From a virus: a stretch of 64,000 bases of DNA. The notes beneath the pieces were generated by a model. That model saw only the letters and a list, made by a program, of their open reading frames with translations, had not been told where the DNA came from and made no database searches. Shown piece by piece: positions 9,151-17,709 of this stretch. The stretch spans positions 33,781 through 97,780 of IMG/VR virus record IMGVR_UViG_3300034524_000084; one strand, 5' to 3'. Both the position numbers and the translations under genes were made by a program. Position 1 is the stretch's first letter. Each line of letters opens with the position of its first letter.

Positions 9151-9697
9151 TAATTGAAAGAAAATGGGCTATGCCTAATAAAATCTAACTTTTATTAGGT
9201 GGGATTATGGGCCTTATGCCCAAGCGATTAAGAGTGAATTAAATGACCTTATATTTTACGGTTTAGTAAAGAGGGAAACAGTTTGCTACCATGATGGAAG
9301 AAAAGTATATTTACATAAACCTAGTGATACAAATATAGCAATCAAATTTCCATTGGATGCCAATAAAAGGTATATAGCAGATAGAATTATTTTAGAGTTG
9401 AGTTATAAATCGTATGAAGATATGATAAAGATAGTATATTCCACTCCTCCAATGGAAAAAATCCTTAAAGAAGAAGAAAGTACTGGATCAAAATTATATG
9501 GGAGGAGGTTGAATATGAAAGAGGCTGAGAAAATCTACAGTCCAACTAAAGAAAGATTAATAGCTGCTAGAAAAAGAAGACTGGAGAGAAAAAGCAAAGG
9601 TTCTGATAAAGAATATCTAGAATGTATTATTAAGGAATATACAGCATTAGAGCCCTTACGAAGGGAGGCATCAAAGGTTGGCATCTACAAATTATAG
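9147..9697 (+). pseudogene. Frameshifted small gene (methylase-like start joined to a YwgA/DUF4065-like body)
   Basis: ATG 9147, coupled to the methyltransferase stop, opens a 13-codon frame (MIIERKWAMPNKI) ending at 9186-9188. A second frame, open from 9182, continues to 9697 with TFIRWDYGPYAQAIKSELND and then KRYIADRIILELS. One extra A in the AAAA run at about 9180-9183 would join them into one 183-codon gene. The first 12 residues resemble the start of phage DNA methylases, while the body resembles YwgA/DUF4065-type phage-associated proteins (WDYGPY motif). A deletion fusion, a frameshift mutation or programmed slippage are all possible. Family calls are tentative. Confidence 0.5.
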
Positions 9698-9902
9698 TTC
9701 CCCACAGTTTCTCAGTAAAGATGATTTAATAGATGAGCGAACATTTAATTTTGGGGAGATATGGAAAATTAGAGATTGTCTTATTTCTATTCCAGATGCA
9801 GATAGAATAAATAGTAGAAATGAACATTATTATGTGATAAAATTTAAAGGTGGGCATTCAGAAAAAATACCCACCCCAACTATTGACAAAGAGCCTATTT
9901 AA
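9678..9902 (+). CDS. Hypothetical protein, 74 aa
   Basis: TTG 9678 start, with GGGAGG 10 nt upstream and overlapping the preceding frame. A short basic C-terminal half, FGEIWKIRDCLISIPDADRI, could be a small beta fold. No family recognised. A further 17-codon frame (ATG 9905 to 9958, hydrophobic) follows without a clear ribosome site and is not called. Confidence 0.5.
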   Translation: MASTNYSSPQFLSKDDLIDERTFNFGEIWKIRDCLISIPDADRINSRNEHYYVIKFKGGHSEKIPTPTIDKEPI

Positions 9903-10009
9903 TAATGGCTTTGCTTATATCGGCTTTTATATGGTTTATTATTAAAAAACAAGATTAAAATAAAACTGGAGTTTTAGTGATATATAAATAATTCACAGGG
10001 GGAATATTG

Positions 10010-11098
10010 ATGTATAAGTATCCGCTTGGATTAACACAACAGTTTAGGTTTTGTGGAAATCCATTTAGAATAGATACATACAAAGGTTGTGATTTTGGAT
10101 GTTTGTATTGTTATGCAAATACCAGAAAGGGTAATTATAAAAATACATTTGATATAGCGGATTTTAATGTGATAGAAAGTATGTTTAAAAAAGCGTTTGA
10201 ATCTGATAGAGAATATTCTAATATTAATATTGAATTATTGAGGCATAAAGTTCCCCTACATTTAGGGGGAATGTCTGACCCTTTTCAAAGAAGAGAATGG
10301 AAATACGGACTTACTTATAAATTATTAGAGTTAAGTAATAAATATAAATATCCTATAATTATTTCTACTAAAATTGCTAATTTACCTCAAAAATATTGGG
10401 ATATATTAAATCCAGAAATTCATGCTTTTCAAATTAGCTTAATGGGATACAATGAGAATTTTGTTAGAAAATATGAAATAAATACCCCAACACCCCAAGA
10501 AAGAATTGAATTCATAAAATTGTTAAAATCAAAAGGATTTTGGGTAGGACTAAGAATACAACCTTTAATTGATATTGATGAAGCTATATTATTAATCAAA
10601 AATGTTGAGCAATACAATATTAACTATATCACTATTGAACATCTGAAAATTCCAGTTGATAATAAATCAACAAGGAAACTATTTGATGATGTTTTTAAAA
10701 AATATAATTTTTATAAACCTAAACAAGGTAGAGCATATGAAATACCAAGAAATATAAAGATAGAAAATATAAATAAAATTAAATCAATTACAAATATACC
10801 AATAGGTGTTGGCGATAATGATTTACATGAGCTTACTGATACAAGAAACTGTTGTGGAATTGACACAATTAATAAAAACTTTAATAATTGGCTTAAATAT
10901 AATTATACTTATTTTGCTACAGCTAAAGGGACAGAAAATAAAAAAAATATATGGTATCCACAAAACAATTGTAGGTTTGTTTTGAATAGTGCTGACAGAG
11001 GAAGTAAAGATTTTAAAACAGTAAAGGATTATGTAGATTATTATTGTGAAACTTTTCAATATAGTGTTTTTAAAAGCAACCAAAATAATTCTCAATAA
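10010..11098 (+). CDS. Radical SAM protein (SPL-like)
   Basis: 362 aa from ATG 10010, with AGGGGGA 6 nt upstream; a TTG directly before it is less likely. CDFGCLYC (CxxxCxxC, residues about 27-34) binds the 4Fe-4S cluster. LGGMSDPFQRRE and IIISTKIANLP are typical of the spore-photoproduct-lyase-like TIM-barrel branch. The substrate is unknown. Its place beside DNA methyltransferases makes nucleic-acid modification or repair a reasonable guess, but only that. Confidence 0.75.
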   Translation: MYKYPLGLTQQFRFCGNPFRIDTYKGCDFGCLYCYANTRKGNYKNTFDIADFNVIESMFKKAFESDREYSNINIELLRHKVPLHLGGMSDPFQRREWKYGLTYKLLELSNKYKYPIIISTKIANLPQKYWDILNPEIHAFQISLMGYNENFVRKYEINTPTPQERIEFIKLLKSKGFWVGLRIQPLIDIDEAILLIKNVEQYNINYITIEHLKIPVDNKSTRKLFDDVFKKYNFYKPKQGRAYEIPRNIKIENINKIKSITNIPIGVGDNDLHELTDTRNCCGIDTINKNFNNWLKYNYTYFATAKGTENKKNIWYPQNNCRFVLNSADRGSKDFKTVKDYVDYYCETFQYSVFKSNQNNSQ

Positions 11099-11147
11099 TT
11101 ACACATAAAAATAATAATGATTTACAAAAAATAAGGAGGTAATTTGC

Positions 11148-11456
11148 ATGACAGCAAATGAATATATGGAGAAATTATATTATGCTTTGCTTAAATACTT
11201 CGATAATGCAAATAAACCAGTTATATCTCCACGTGGGGGATTACTAGAAACAAAGAATGTATACGAGGGCAAAGAAGGATGTTTGAGATTAGCAAGAGAA
11301 TTTGGATATGGATTAAAAGATTACCCCGAAAAGGAAAGATTGGATGCAGCACAATCAAGTTATAGTTATTTATGTGTGCGAATATATAATTTTAAACCTC
11401 CTGTTTCTGCTAAAGAATGGATTCAAGAAATAATGAAAACATGGGAAGATAAATAA
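11148..11456 (+). CDS. Hypothetical protein, 102 aa
   Basis: ATG 11148 with AAGGAGGT upstream. It is soluble, mixed alpha/beta, with no recognised motif. It closes the modification block: an AT-rich stretch and a new promoter follow at once, marking a transcription boundary before the CRISPR locus. Confidence 0.6.
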   Translation: MTANEYMEKLYYALLKYFDNANKPVISPRGGLLETKNVYEGKEGCLRLAREFGYGLKDYPEKERLDAAQSSYSYLCVRIYNFKPPVSAKEWIQEIMKTWEDK

Positions 11457-11491
11457 CACATAAAAATAATAAAAATTTTTAAAAAAAACTC

Positions 11492-11519
11492 TTGACAAAG
11501 AAAAAATGTGTGGTATAAT
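11492..11519 (+). promoter_or_regulatory. Sigma-A-type promoter with extended -10 for the Cas12f-like gene
   Basis: TTGACA at 11492-11497 and TATAAT at 11514-11519 are separated by 16 bp. The -10 is preceded by TGG (extended -10). This is one of the two best consensus promoters in the window, and it gives the nuclease/CRISPR block its own transcription start. Confidence 0.8.
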
Positions 11520-11546
11520 ATAAAATGTAAGCGTGAGGTGAATACA

Positions 11547-11561
11547 ATGGATACGAGTTAA
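11547..11561 (+). other. Four-codon leader ORF (MDTS) in the 5' UTR of the nuclease gene
   Basis: ATG GAT ACG AGT TAA follows a good GTGAGGTG site at 11533-11540, between the promoter and the nuclease start at 11610. Such a start-stop could modulate translation or transcription of the nuclease. No hairpin typical of attenuation was seen. This is inference from position and ribosome site only. Confidence 0.4.
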
Positions 11562-11609
11562 AAAATTTATTTTAAACGTACATAATAATAATAATAAGGG
11601 GTATGGTAA

Positions 11610-12983
11610 ATGGCAAAAAGAAAAAAAGAAAAAAGAACTATTATTAAAACACTAAAACTTGAATTGGTAGATGTTCTAAATTATCAACCACCTATTTCAA
11701 CAGATGAAAAAGAATATACAAAAAAAGAAAAAGAAAGAATGCTTAAAAAAGAACTTAGAGATTTACAAAAAAGAATAGCGCAAACTAGCAATTATATTAT
11801 GCGTGAATATTTTTTATGGGAATTGCGAAAAAATGCAGCTTCTAAAAATGGCATTGTGCTTAATGAAAAAGAAGAATTGGGTACCACACTTCAAAACAAA
11901 GGGTATAGAATCGCAGCTGAAACTTTGAAAGGATTGAATACAAGTAATATATCTGCTTTAACATCGTGGTTATGGGAAAATTGGAAGAAAGCCCGAAAAA
12001 GAGTATTGAATGGTAGTATAAGCTTGCCATCTTATGGTAATAAACAACCAATACATATTAATGGTAAAAATTATAAAATAATAGCATATAAAAATAATAA
12101 TGAGTATATAATAGAAATAACATTTTTAAGTCCTTCTGAAAAAAGAAATCGCACATTAAAATTTGTTACTGCAAAACAAGACAAATATCATCAAGATATT
12201 ATGAACAAAATATTAAATGGCGAATACAGACAAGGCTCAGCACAACTTATTTTAGAAGATAATCCTAATAAAAATTTAAGTGCACAAAAAATATTTTTTC
12301 ATTTTAATTATGAATTTATACCAAAACAAAAAGAAGAAATATCTGACAGAATTTTAGGAATTGATTTAGGGCTGAAAAATGTGATAGCGATGCAAGTTTA
12401 TGATCCACAACATCAACAATTTATAAGTCTTGATAATAATGAGTGCGTGATAGATGGTTTAGAACTAGTTATTTACAGAAATAAAATAGAAGCTTTAAGA
12501 AATAAGATAAGTAAAGCAACAAAATGGAAGGGGAAAGGTAATGTAGGTCATGGTTACAAAAAAAGAAATAAAAATGTATTAAATATACGCAAGAAAATTT
12601 CTAACTTTAGAAAAACTTATAACTATAAATTAGCTAAATATATAATTGATTTTGCATTAAAGTATCAATGTAAATATATTAAAATGGAAAAATTAACAAG
12701 ACATGGGTTTAGTGATACATTACTTCAAAATTGGACATTTAATGATTTGCAAAACAAGATAAAAAATAAAGCTAAAGAAAATGGAATTGAGGTTTTATTT
12801 GTTGAACCGCAGTATACTTCTCAACAATGCAGCAAATGTGGATATATAGATAAGGAAAACAGGGAAACAAGGGATAATTTTAAATGTAAGAAGTGCGGTT
12901 TTGAAATAGATGCTGATATAAATGCAGCACGAAATATAGCACTTTCGGAAAAAATTATTAAAGAAGATGATGATGATGAATAA
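11610..12983 (+). CDS. cas12f: Cas12f-like (type V-F/V-U) CRISPR nuclease, TnpB-related
   Basis: 457 aa, within the compact Cas12f/TnpB size range. The RuvC residues are all present: D252 (ILGIDLGLKNVIAM), E360 (YIKMEKLT) and D436 (DADINAARNIA). A zinc ribbon is formed by C407/C410 and C426/C429 (QCSKCGY, CKKCGF). The N-terminal 240 residues are Lys-rich and helical. An RNA with an anti-repeat and a four-repeat CRISPR array lie directly downstream on the same strand, which supports an RNA-guided DNA nuclease rather than a transposon TnpB. No IS ends flank it. AAGGGG stands 8 nt before ATG 11610. Without cas1/cas2, spacers cannot be acquired autonomously. Subtype is inferred. Confidence 0.8.
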   Translation: MAKRKKEKRTIIKTLKLELVDVLNYQPPISTDEKEYTKKEKERMLKKELRDLQKRIAQTSNYIMREYFLWELRKNAASKNGIVLNEKEELGTTLQNKGYRIAAETLKGLNTSNISALTSWLWENWKKARKRVLNGSISLPSYGNKQPIHINGKNYKIIAYKNNNEYIIEITFLSPSEKRNRTLKFVTAKQDKYHQDIMNKILNGEYRQGSAQLILEDNPNKNLSAQKIFFHFNYEFIPKQKEEISDRILGIDLGLKNVIAMQVYDPQHQQFISLDNNECVIDGLELVIYRNKIEALRNKISKATKWKGKGNVGHGYKKRNKNVLNIRKKISNFRKTYNYKLAKYIIDFALKYQCKYIKMEKLTRHGFSDTLLQNWTFNDLQNKIKNKAKENGIEVLFVEPQYTSQQCSKCGYIDKENRETRDNFKCKKCGFEIDADINAARNIALSEKIIKEDDDDE

Positions 12984-13006
12984 ATAGTACCTTGAAAATA
13001 AAATAC

Positions 13007-13143
13007 GAGGTGTTTCCACACCTCAAGCCGAGTTCGCCATTCTCGGCAATCCCTCATAGTAATAAAACAAAATGGCTGTCGTCGATCCCTAAAGGGTTTT
13101 GCATTATTGTACATCGACGACAAAAAAGAGGATACATAACCTC
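13007..13143 (+). ncRNA. Putative tracrRNA with anti-repeat and pseudoknot
   Basis: Between the nuclease stop and the first repeat. Elements in order: a hairpin of 7 bp with a TTCC loop (13007-13013/13018-13024); a 6-bp stem GCCGAG/CTCGGC (13027-13032/13042-13047) with a 9-nt loop; the anti-repeat CCCTCATAGTAATAAAAC (13051-13068); AATGGC (13071-13076), complementary to GCCATT in the loop (pseudoknot); and a 10-bp stem TGTCGTCGAT/ATCGACGACA (13077-13086/13113-13122). The anti-repeat pairs 8 bp with TATGAGGG and 6 bp with GTTTTA of the CRISPR repeat. The exact ends are not visible. A second copy of the fold lies at 58812-58900. Confidence 0.8.
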
Positions 13144-13176
13144 GGAAATACAAGAAATATCGGTGTTTCAAAACGG

Positions 13177-13407
13177 GTTTTAATATAACATATGAGGGAA
13201 TGGAATATAAAGGATATACTAATATATCTAATTCATTTATTTGTTTTAATATAACATATGAGGGAATGGAATCTGCTTTTCTGACTCTACCTATCATGTT
13301 TTCAATCCCTCGTTTTAATATAACATATGAGGGAATGGAATGATGGTAGCAGGGTAAAATATAGAAACCTTGAAAGAGTTTTAATATAACATATGAGGGA
13401 ATGGAAT
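13177..13407 (+). CRISPR. CRISPR array, 4 identical 30-bp repeats, 3 spacers
   Basis: Repeats at 13177-13206, 13243-13272, 13312-13341 and 13378-13407 are identical; each begins GTTTTAATATAAC and ends GAGGGAATGGAAT. Spacers are 36, 39 and 36 bp (13207-13242, 13273-13311, 13342-13377). Orientation follows the adjacent anti-repeat, which pairs with the repeats read on the plus strand, giving crRNAs with the repeat handle 5' of the spacer. The last repeat directly abuts the ribosome site of the next gene, so there is no trailer. The short array with perfect repeats suggests recent or maintained use. Confidence 0.95.
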
Positions 13408-13421
13408 AGGGAGGTGTTCTC

Positions 13422-14114
13422 TTGATAAAAATAGATAATATCACTATTACCAACCTTGAAAATGCTGTACGTGGAATGAGAAACCCACTTGAAAGCTGGC
13501 ATAAATCTGACAGCTACTATTGTGATGGCAACTGCGAACAATGCAGATTGTATGAACAACTTTGCTGGGCATTAGGTGATAAACCTTACATTTTAGGTAA
13601 TAACGACCACAAGTTAGCTATGACTCTTATAAGAGCAGGCACAGACCACGCAAAGTTTTTAAGACAAATATTTGTGAGTATGGACATTACAGCCCCATTG
13701 TACTGGTGGAAAGAAATGGATACATATAAAATTGGGACAACAACAAATTCCACTTCAACAATGCATAAACTGGGAACAAGATTACTTAAAGAAGAAGACT
13801 TTAGTTGGGACAATGAAGAAGGCGAATTTGAGGATTCTACTTTCAGGCAAAATTATTTACTTGAGCTTAATAGAATGATTTATAAATATCAAGAATATAA
13901 AGCAAAAGGTGAACATGAAAAAGCAAAAAATTTATGGAGAAAAATTGTGCAAGACTTACCCTCGTCATACAATCAAATGCGCACATGGACAGGCAATTAT
14001 GCAGTGTTGAGAAATATATATCATGCACGCAAAAATCATAAACTCAAAGAATGGAGAGATTTTTGTAAGTTTTTAGAAGAATTACCTTATGCAGAATTTA
14101 TAATAGGAAAGTGA
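13422..14114 (+). CDS. Conserved phage protein, ThyX-like
   Basis: 230 aa from TTG 13422, with AGGGAGGTG starting at the base after the last CRISPR repeat. NAVRGMRNPLESWHKSDSYY, two CxxC-type pairs, HAKFLRQIFVSMDITAP and YKIGTTTNSTSTMHKL recall phage proteins related to flavin-dependent thymidylate synthase, but the canonical RHRxxS motif is absent. If the relation is right it would act on nucleotides along with the RNR and dUTPase downstream. It could equally be an inactive relative. Confidence 0.45.
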   Translation: MIKIDNITITNLENAVRGMRNPLESWHKSDSYYCDGNCEQCRLYEQLCWALGDKPYILGNNDHKLAMTLIRAGTDHAKFLRQIFVSMDITAPLYWWKEMDTYKIGTTTNSTSTMHKLGTRLLKEEDFSWDNEEGEFEDSTFRQNYLLELNRMIYKYQEYKAKGEHEKAKNLWRKIVQDLPSSYNQMRTWTGNYAVLRNIYHARKNHKLKEWRDFCKFLEELPYAEFIIGK

Positions 14115-14125
14115 GGGTAATATAA

Positions 14126-14368
14126 ATGTATGATGTGTTTAATTTATATAGTCTATATAAAGGATTGAAGGATTATTTAGAAGAAGAAATTCTAAAGTAT
14201 GAAAGTTATATTAAGTACTACAGAGAAAAAATAAAAGAAACACCGTCTGATTCTCCAGAATATGATGAAACAATAGTCAATTTTTGGGAAATGAAGGGAA
14301 TATACAAAGGATTTAAAAATATACTGGGTTTCTTAGAAGAGCTTGAAAAAGAATATTTAAAAAATTAG
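14126..14368 (+). CDS. Hypothetical coiled-coil-like protein, 80 aa
   Basis: ATG 14126, preceded by a GAGGGTAA-type site after the previous stop. It is rich in Glu, Lys and Tyr and predicted helical. No family recognised. It lies in a tight run of small genes before the RNR. Confidence 0.6.
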   Translation: MYDVFNLYSLYKGLKDYLEEEILKYESYIKYYREKIKETPSDSPEYDETIVNFWEMKGIYKGFKNILGFLEELEKEYLKN

Positions 14369-14378
14369 GTGATTAATT

Positions 14379-14639
14379 ATGTCAAATAAAATTTTAGTTG
14401 AATATAATAATAATAATGATGTTGTTATTGAAATTGGCAGAAAAATAAAACTCAATCTTACTTTACAAGAAGCATATCAACTTTGTAATGAATTAGAAAA
14501 ACTGTTATATGACGAAAAATCTTACTCCGAATTAGAGGATGAGGTATTAGGATTGGAATTGCGAATTAGAGAACTTGAAGACCAATTAAGCAACTATGAA
14601 GAATTGTTAGACACATACAACTATTATCACAACTGGTAA
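14379..14639 (+). CDS. Hypothetical protein, 86 aa, acidic helical C-terminus
   Basis: ATG 14379. The N-terminal 30 residues look like a small beta hairpin. Residues 40-80 form a Leu/Glu heptad-like helix (ELEDEVLGLELRIRELEDQL), probably a coiled coil. No family recognised. The 90-nt gap to the next gene holds only a ribosome site. Confidence 0.6.
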   Translation: MSNKILVEYNNNNDVVIEIGRKIKLNLTLQEAYQLCNELEKLLYDEKSYSELEDEVLGLELRIRELEDQLSNYEELLDTYNYYHNW

Positions 14640-14730
14640 TTATATGTGCTTTTTAAGGGGGGTGAGATATGGAGTAGCAATTGGGTTTATACACAAAAAC
14701 TAATATAGCAATTATAGGAGGTAGGTTTTA

Positions 14731-16668
14731 GTGCAAATCAAAAAAAGAAATGGTAAATTAGTAGAATTTGATGAGTTAAAAATAATTAGGGCAATTGAAA
14801 AAGCAATGGCAGAAACAAAAGATGGAGTGGATAGATACGTGAGTATGTCTATCGCTAAAAAAATTAAAGAAGAATTAGAAAAACAAGATGAAATTAAAAG
14901 CGTAGAAGATATACAAGATATGGTAGAAGTAGAATTAATGAAAGTAAGACCAGATGTGGCTAAGAAATACATACTCTACAGAGAAAAAAGAGCACAAATT
15001 AGGCAAAATGGTTGGGAGATGACTGATTTACAAAGGGATATATTCAAAAATAAATACGAATACAACAATGAAGGGTTTTTCAATTTTGCAAATAGGGTAG
15101 CAGGTGGCAACGATTATATAGCAAAGTTAATTGTAAACAAAAAATTCTTACCTGCTGGTAGAGTTTTAGCAGGTAGAGGATTGCAAAATAAAGGAATAAA
15201 GGTAACTTATAGTAATTGCTTTATCGCAGGAACAAAGATTATTACTAAACGTGGTTTAATTAATATTGAAGACGTAAAAGTAGGAGATTATGTTTTAACT
15301 TCTGACAATACATGGCAACCAGTTAATTATGTGATGAATAGAGAATATAATGAAGATTTATACAAGATAGAATTTGAGTATGGATTAGAACCCGTTATTT
15401 GTACTGCTAACCATGAATTCTTAGCTACAGATGGATGGGTAAGGGCTGATAGATTAGTAGGTTATCAAATGGATAGAAAATATTATTCTAATGCACACTT
15501 TGTTAAATTGCCCAAACCATCTTTTAAAATACCAGAATTTAAAATAAAATTATCTAATTATATTACCTTAAAAGAAAATCAAAAGATTGAAAAAATGGAT
15601 GATGGTTATATAAGACTAGTCACCGTTAGTAATGGTGGTAATGGTGCAAAAAATGTACCACATTATAGTAACAAAATTAAAGACGAAATAGTTATCAATA
15701 GAGATGTTAGATATTTGTTAGGAAGATGGATAGGAGATGGAAGTACCACAAGGCGAAAAGGGCAAAAAAATCATAGTATTTTTCAAATTGTATTTAATTC
15801 GCAAAAAGAACAAGAGGCTTTGTTAAAGTGCGCTAAAATTATAGAAGATAATTTTGGGATCAAACCATCAATACGAATTAATGAAAAACAGCATACCGCA
15901 ATACTAAGAGTTGAAAATCCATTATTAGCTGAATTCGTGGCAAAGTATATCGGTTTTAATGCCCAAACAAAACGTATTCCTAAAGATTTAATAGGGGATA
16001 TGGATGTAATTATAGGAATTATTGATTCAGATGGCACTCTGACAAAAATGGGGAATATTTCTTTAGTATTCAATAATAAAGAATTATTAGAAGATATTAG
16101 ATTATCTTTGGCTTTAAATGGTATATATACAAAAGAACCCCAAAAAATTAAACAATCCATGTCTAACACTTATAGAACTTACTCGGCTTACAAGATACTA
16201 ATCCCGACACCTTTTGTGAAACACTATCTTATAGATAAAATTAATAAAAAATACGAAGATGACAGAGTGGAACATATAAAAAATGAGACACTAAAAAGAG
16301 GTACGTTTTATAAAATTGTTGATGGTAATATCTATACTATTGTAAAAAATATCACAATATTAAAAAATAATAAAATCACTGTGTATAATCTCTCAGTGGA
16401 AAATAATCATACGTATACAGCGAATGGGGTGGTAGTCCATAATTGTTATGTCATTCCCGCTCCTGAGGATAACCTTGAATCAATATTTGATACTGCAAAA
16501 TATTTAGCGAGAACATATAGCTATGGTGGTGGCTGTGGAATTGATATATCAAAGTTAAGACCTAAAGGTGCAAAAGTAAATAATGCAGCTAAAGAAAGCA
16601 CTGGAGCAGTTTCATTTATGGAGTTATTTTCTACTACAACTGGATTGATAAGTCAAAAAGGCAGACGT
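14731..16668 (+). CDS. nrdJ: Class II (B12-dependent) ribonucleotide reductase, exon 1 with embedded intein
   Basis: GTG 14731 start with GGAGG upstream. An N-terminal ATP-cone (MQIKKRNGKLVEFDELKIIR) is followed by the reductase domain. The coding frame is interrupted twice. An intein replaces nothing but splits SN/CYVIPAP before the redox cysteine, and a group I intron follows GRR (CGT ending at T16668). The rest of the enzyme resumes at 17710 as GALMISIDCHHPD. The spliced mature protein would be 162 + 75 + 463 = 700 aa. It makes deoxynucleotides without oxygen. Host or phage copies of the unspliced form would be inactive. Confidence 0.9.
15217..16443 (+). other. NrdJ intein with LAGLIDADG homing endonuclease domain
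   Basis: 409 aa. It begins with Cys in CFIAGTKIITKRGLINIEDV (block A) and has CTANHEFLATDGW (block B with TxxH). It ends NGVVVHN followed by extein Cys (block G, HN/C). Two LAGLIDADG motifs, YLLGRWIGDGS and IIGIIDSDGTL, keep their acidic residues, so the endonuclease looks active. Insertion is exactly before the conserved reductase cysteine, a classic homing position. Residues needed for splicing at both ends are intact. Confidence 0.93.
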
Positions 16669-17709
16669 AGGCAATAAATATTGCCTCCGAAAATGCATTG
16701 CATAGAGTAGGAGGATGTTAATGATACAAAAAGAGATTTTAGAGGAATATCTCAAACAAGGAATAAGTTTAAGAGGAATTGGGCGAATTACAGGGTATAA
16801 TCATAGGACTTTAGGATATTGGGCAAAAAAATACCAACTTACTCATCTAATAAAGCCTAACCATATAAAATATAAGGATGAGCATTATTTCCAAAAAATA
16901 AACACTAAAGAAAAGGCATATATTTTAGGTTTTATATTGGGCGATGGATATATAAGCGATGAAGCCATACAAATAAGTATAAAACTAAGTGACAGAGAAA
17001 TACTTGACCTTATAGCCGATGAACTTGGCGCAAGGCTAATAATTGACGAGCGAACCAATAAAAAACAAAAAAAATACCCTTCAGCGGAAATTAATATAGG
17101 AAACAAATATATAGTGAAAGATATACTTAGATTAAGTGGAGGCAAACTCAAACAAGATAGGCATATACCAATTATTTCACCAAAATTGGAAAATTATTTG
17201 GTACAAGGATTTTTTGATGCTGAAGGAACTATAACTTGGGGACACCGAAAAGATAGGGATAGAATTTGGCACAAAGTAGCATTTATTTCACAACTCAAAA
17301 TGTTGGAAGGTATCCAAAATATACTTATTAAAAATGGTATTCCTACTAAAATTAGACCAAAATCAGACGGTAATTGTTATGTGATGGAAATTGCTAATAA
17401 AGAGATGGTTTTAAAACTGATGGAGTATATTTACCAAGACAAAGAATTTATTATCTTAAAACGAAAATACCAAAATTATCAAGCCCTGCGTCTTGAATTG
17501 GGTGAAGTCGGTGGAGCCTAAACATACCTTATGGTATGCATGGTAACACCGAGCCAAGCCTACCGAATGGCTCTTAGGGTAGGTAGGAAGGTGTAGAGAC
17601 TATGGGGTGAGGAAGCCTACCAATAATCCTCAATAAGCGCCCAAGCCCTTATACATTTTGTATAGGGGTAAGATATAGTCCAACCCACGTGGAAACACGT
17701 GGATTATTG
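16669..17709 (+). ncRNA. Group I intron in nrdJ
   Basis: 1041 nt. Removing it joins CGT/GGG to give the conserved GRR-GALMI. The 5' exon ends in T and the intron in G, as group I splicing requires. The 3' half has the core: GACTAT (17598-17603) pairs with ATAGTC (17675-17680) as P7. A hairpin of CCCTTATACA type at 17646-17668 fits P8, and CCACGTG-GAAA-CACGTGG (17685-17702) fits P9. A 7-bp hairpin starts at 16669. An endonuclease gene fills the 5' half. The P1 guide pairing was not clear to me. Confidence 0.85.
16721..17521 (+). CDS. LAGLIDADG homing endonuclease of the nrdJ intron
   Basis: 266 aa from ATG 16721 (AGGAGG 6 nt upstream; ATG 16715 overlaps that site). An N-terminal helix-turn-helix (EEYLKQGISLRGIGRITGYN) precedes two LAGLIDADG motifs, AYILGFILGDGYI and NYLVQGFFDAEGTI. 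It should cut intronless nrdJ alleles and drive intron spread. The frame is intact. Confidence 0.9.
   Translation: MIQKEILEEYLKQGISLRGIGRITGYNHRTLGYWAKKYQLTHLIKPNHIKYKDEHYFQKINTKEKAYILGFILGDGYISDEAIQISIKLSDREILDLIADELGARLIIDERTNKKQKKYPSAEINIGNKYIVKDILRLSGGKLKQDRHIPIISPKLENYLVQGFFDAEGTITWGHRKDRDRIWHKVAFISQLKMLEGIQNILIKNGIPTKIRPKSDGNCYVMEIANKEMVLKLMEYIYQDKEFIILKRKYQNYQALRLELGEVGGA

Noticed and set aside
9905-9958. 17-codon hydrophobic peptide
   Set aside because: No convincing ribosome site and too short to judge.
11610-12983. A transposon TnpB
   Set aside because: There are no IS200/IS605 palindromic ends around it, and an anti-repeat RNA plus CRISPR array follow it; compare the real TnpB element at 23695-25036.
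12821-13453. Minus-strand 210-codon frame with repeated SIPSYVILK blocks
   Set aside because: The repeats are the CRISPR repeats read backwards. It overlaps the nuclease 3' end, the tracr-like RNA and the array, and has no ribosome site.
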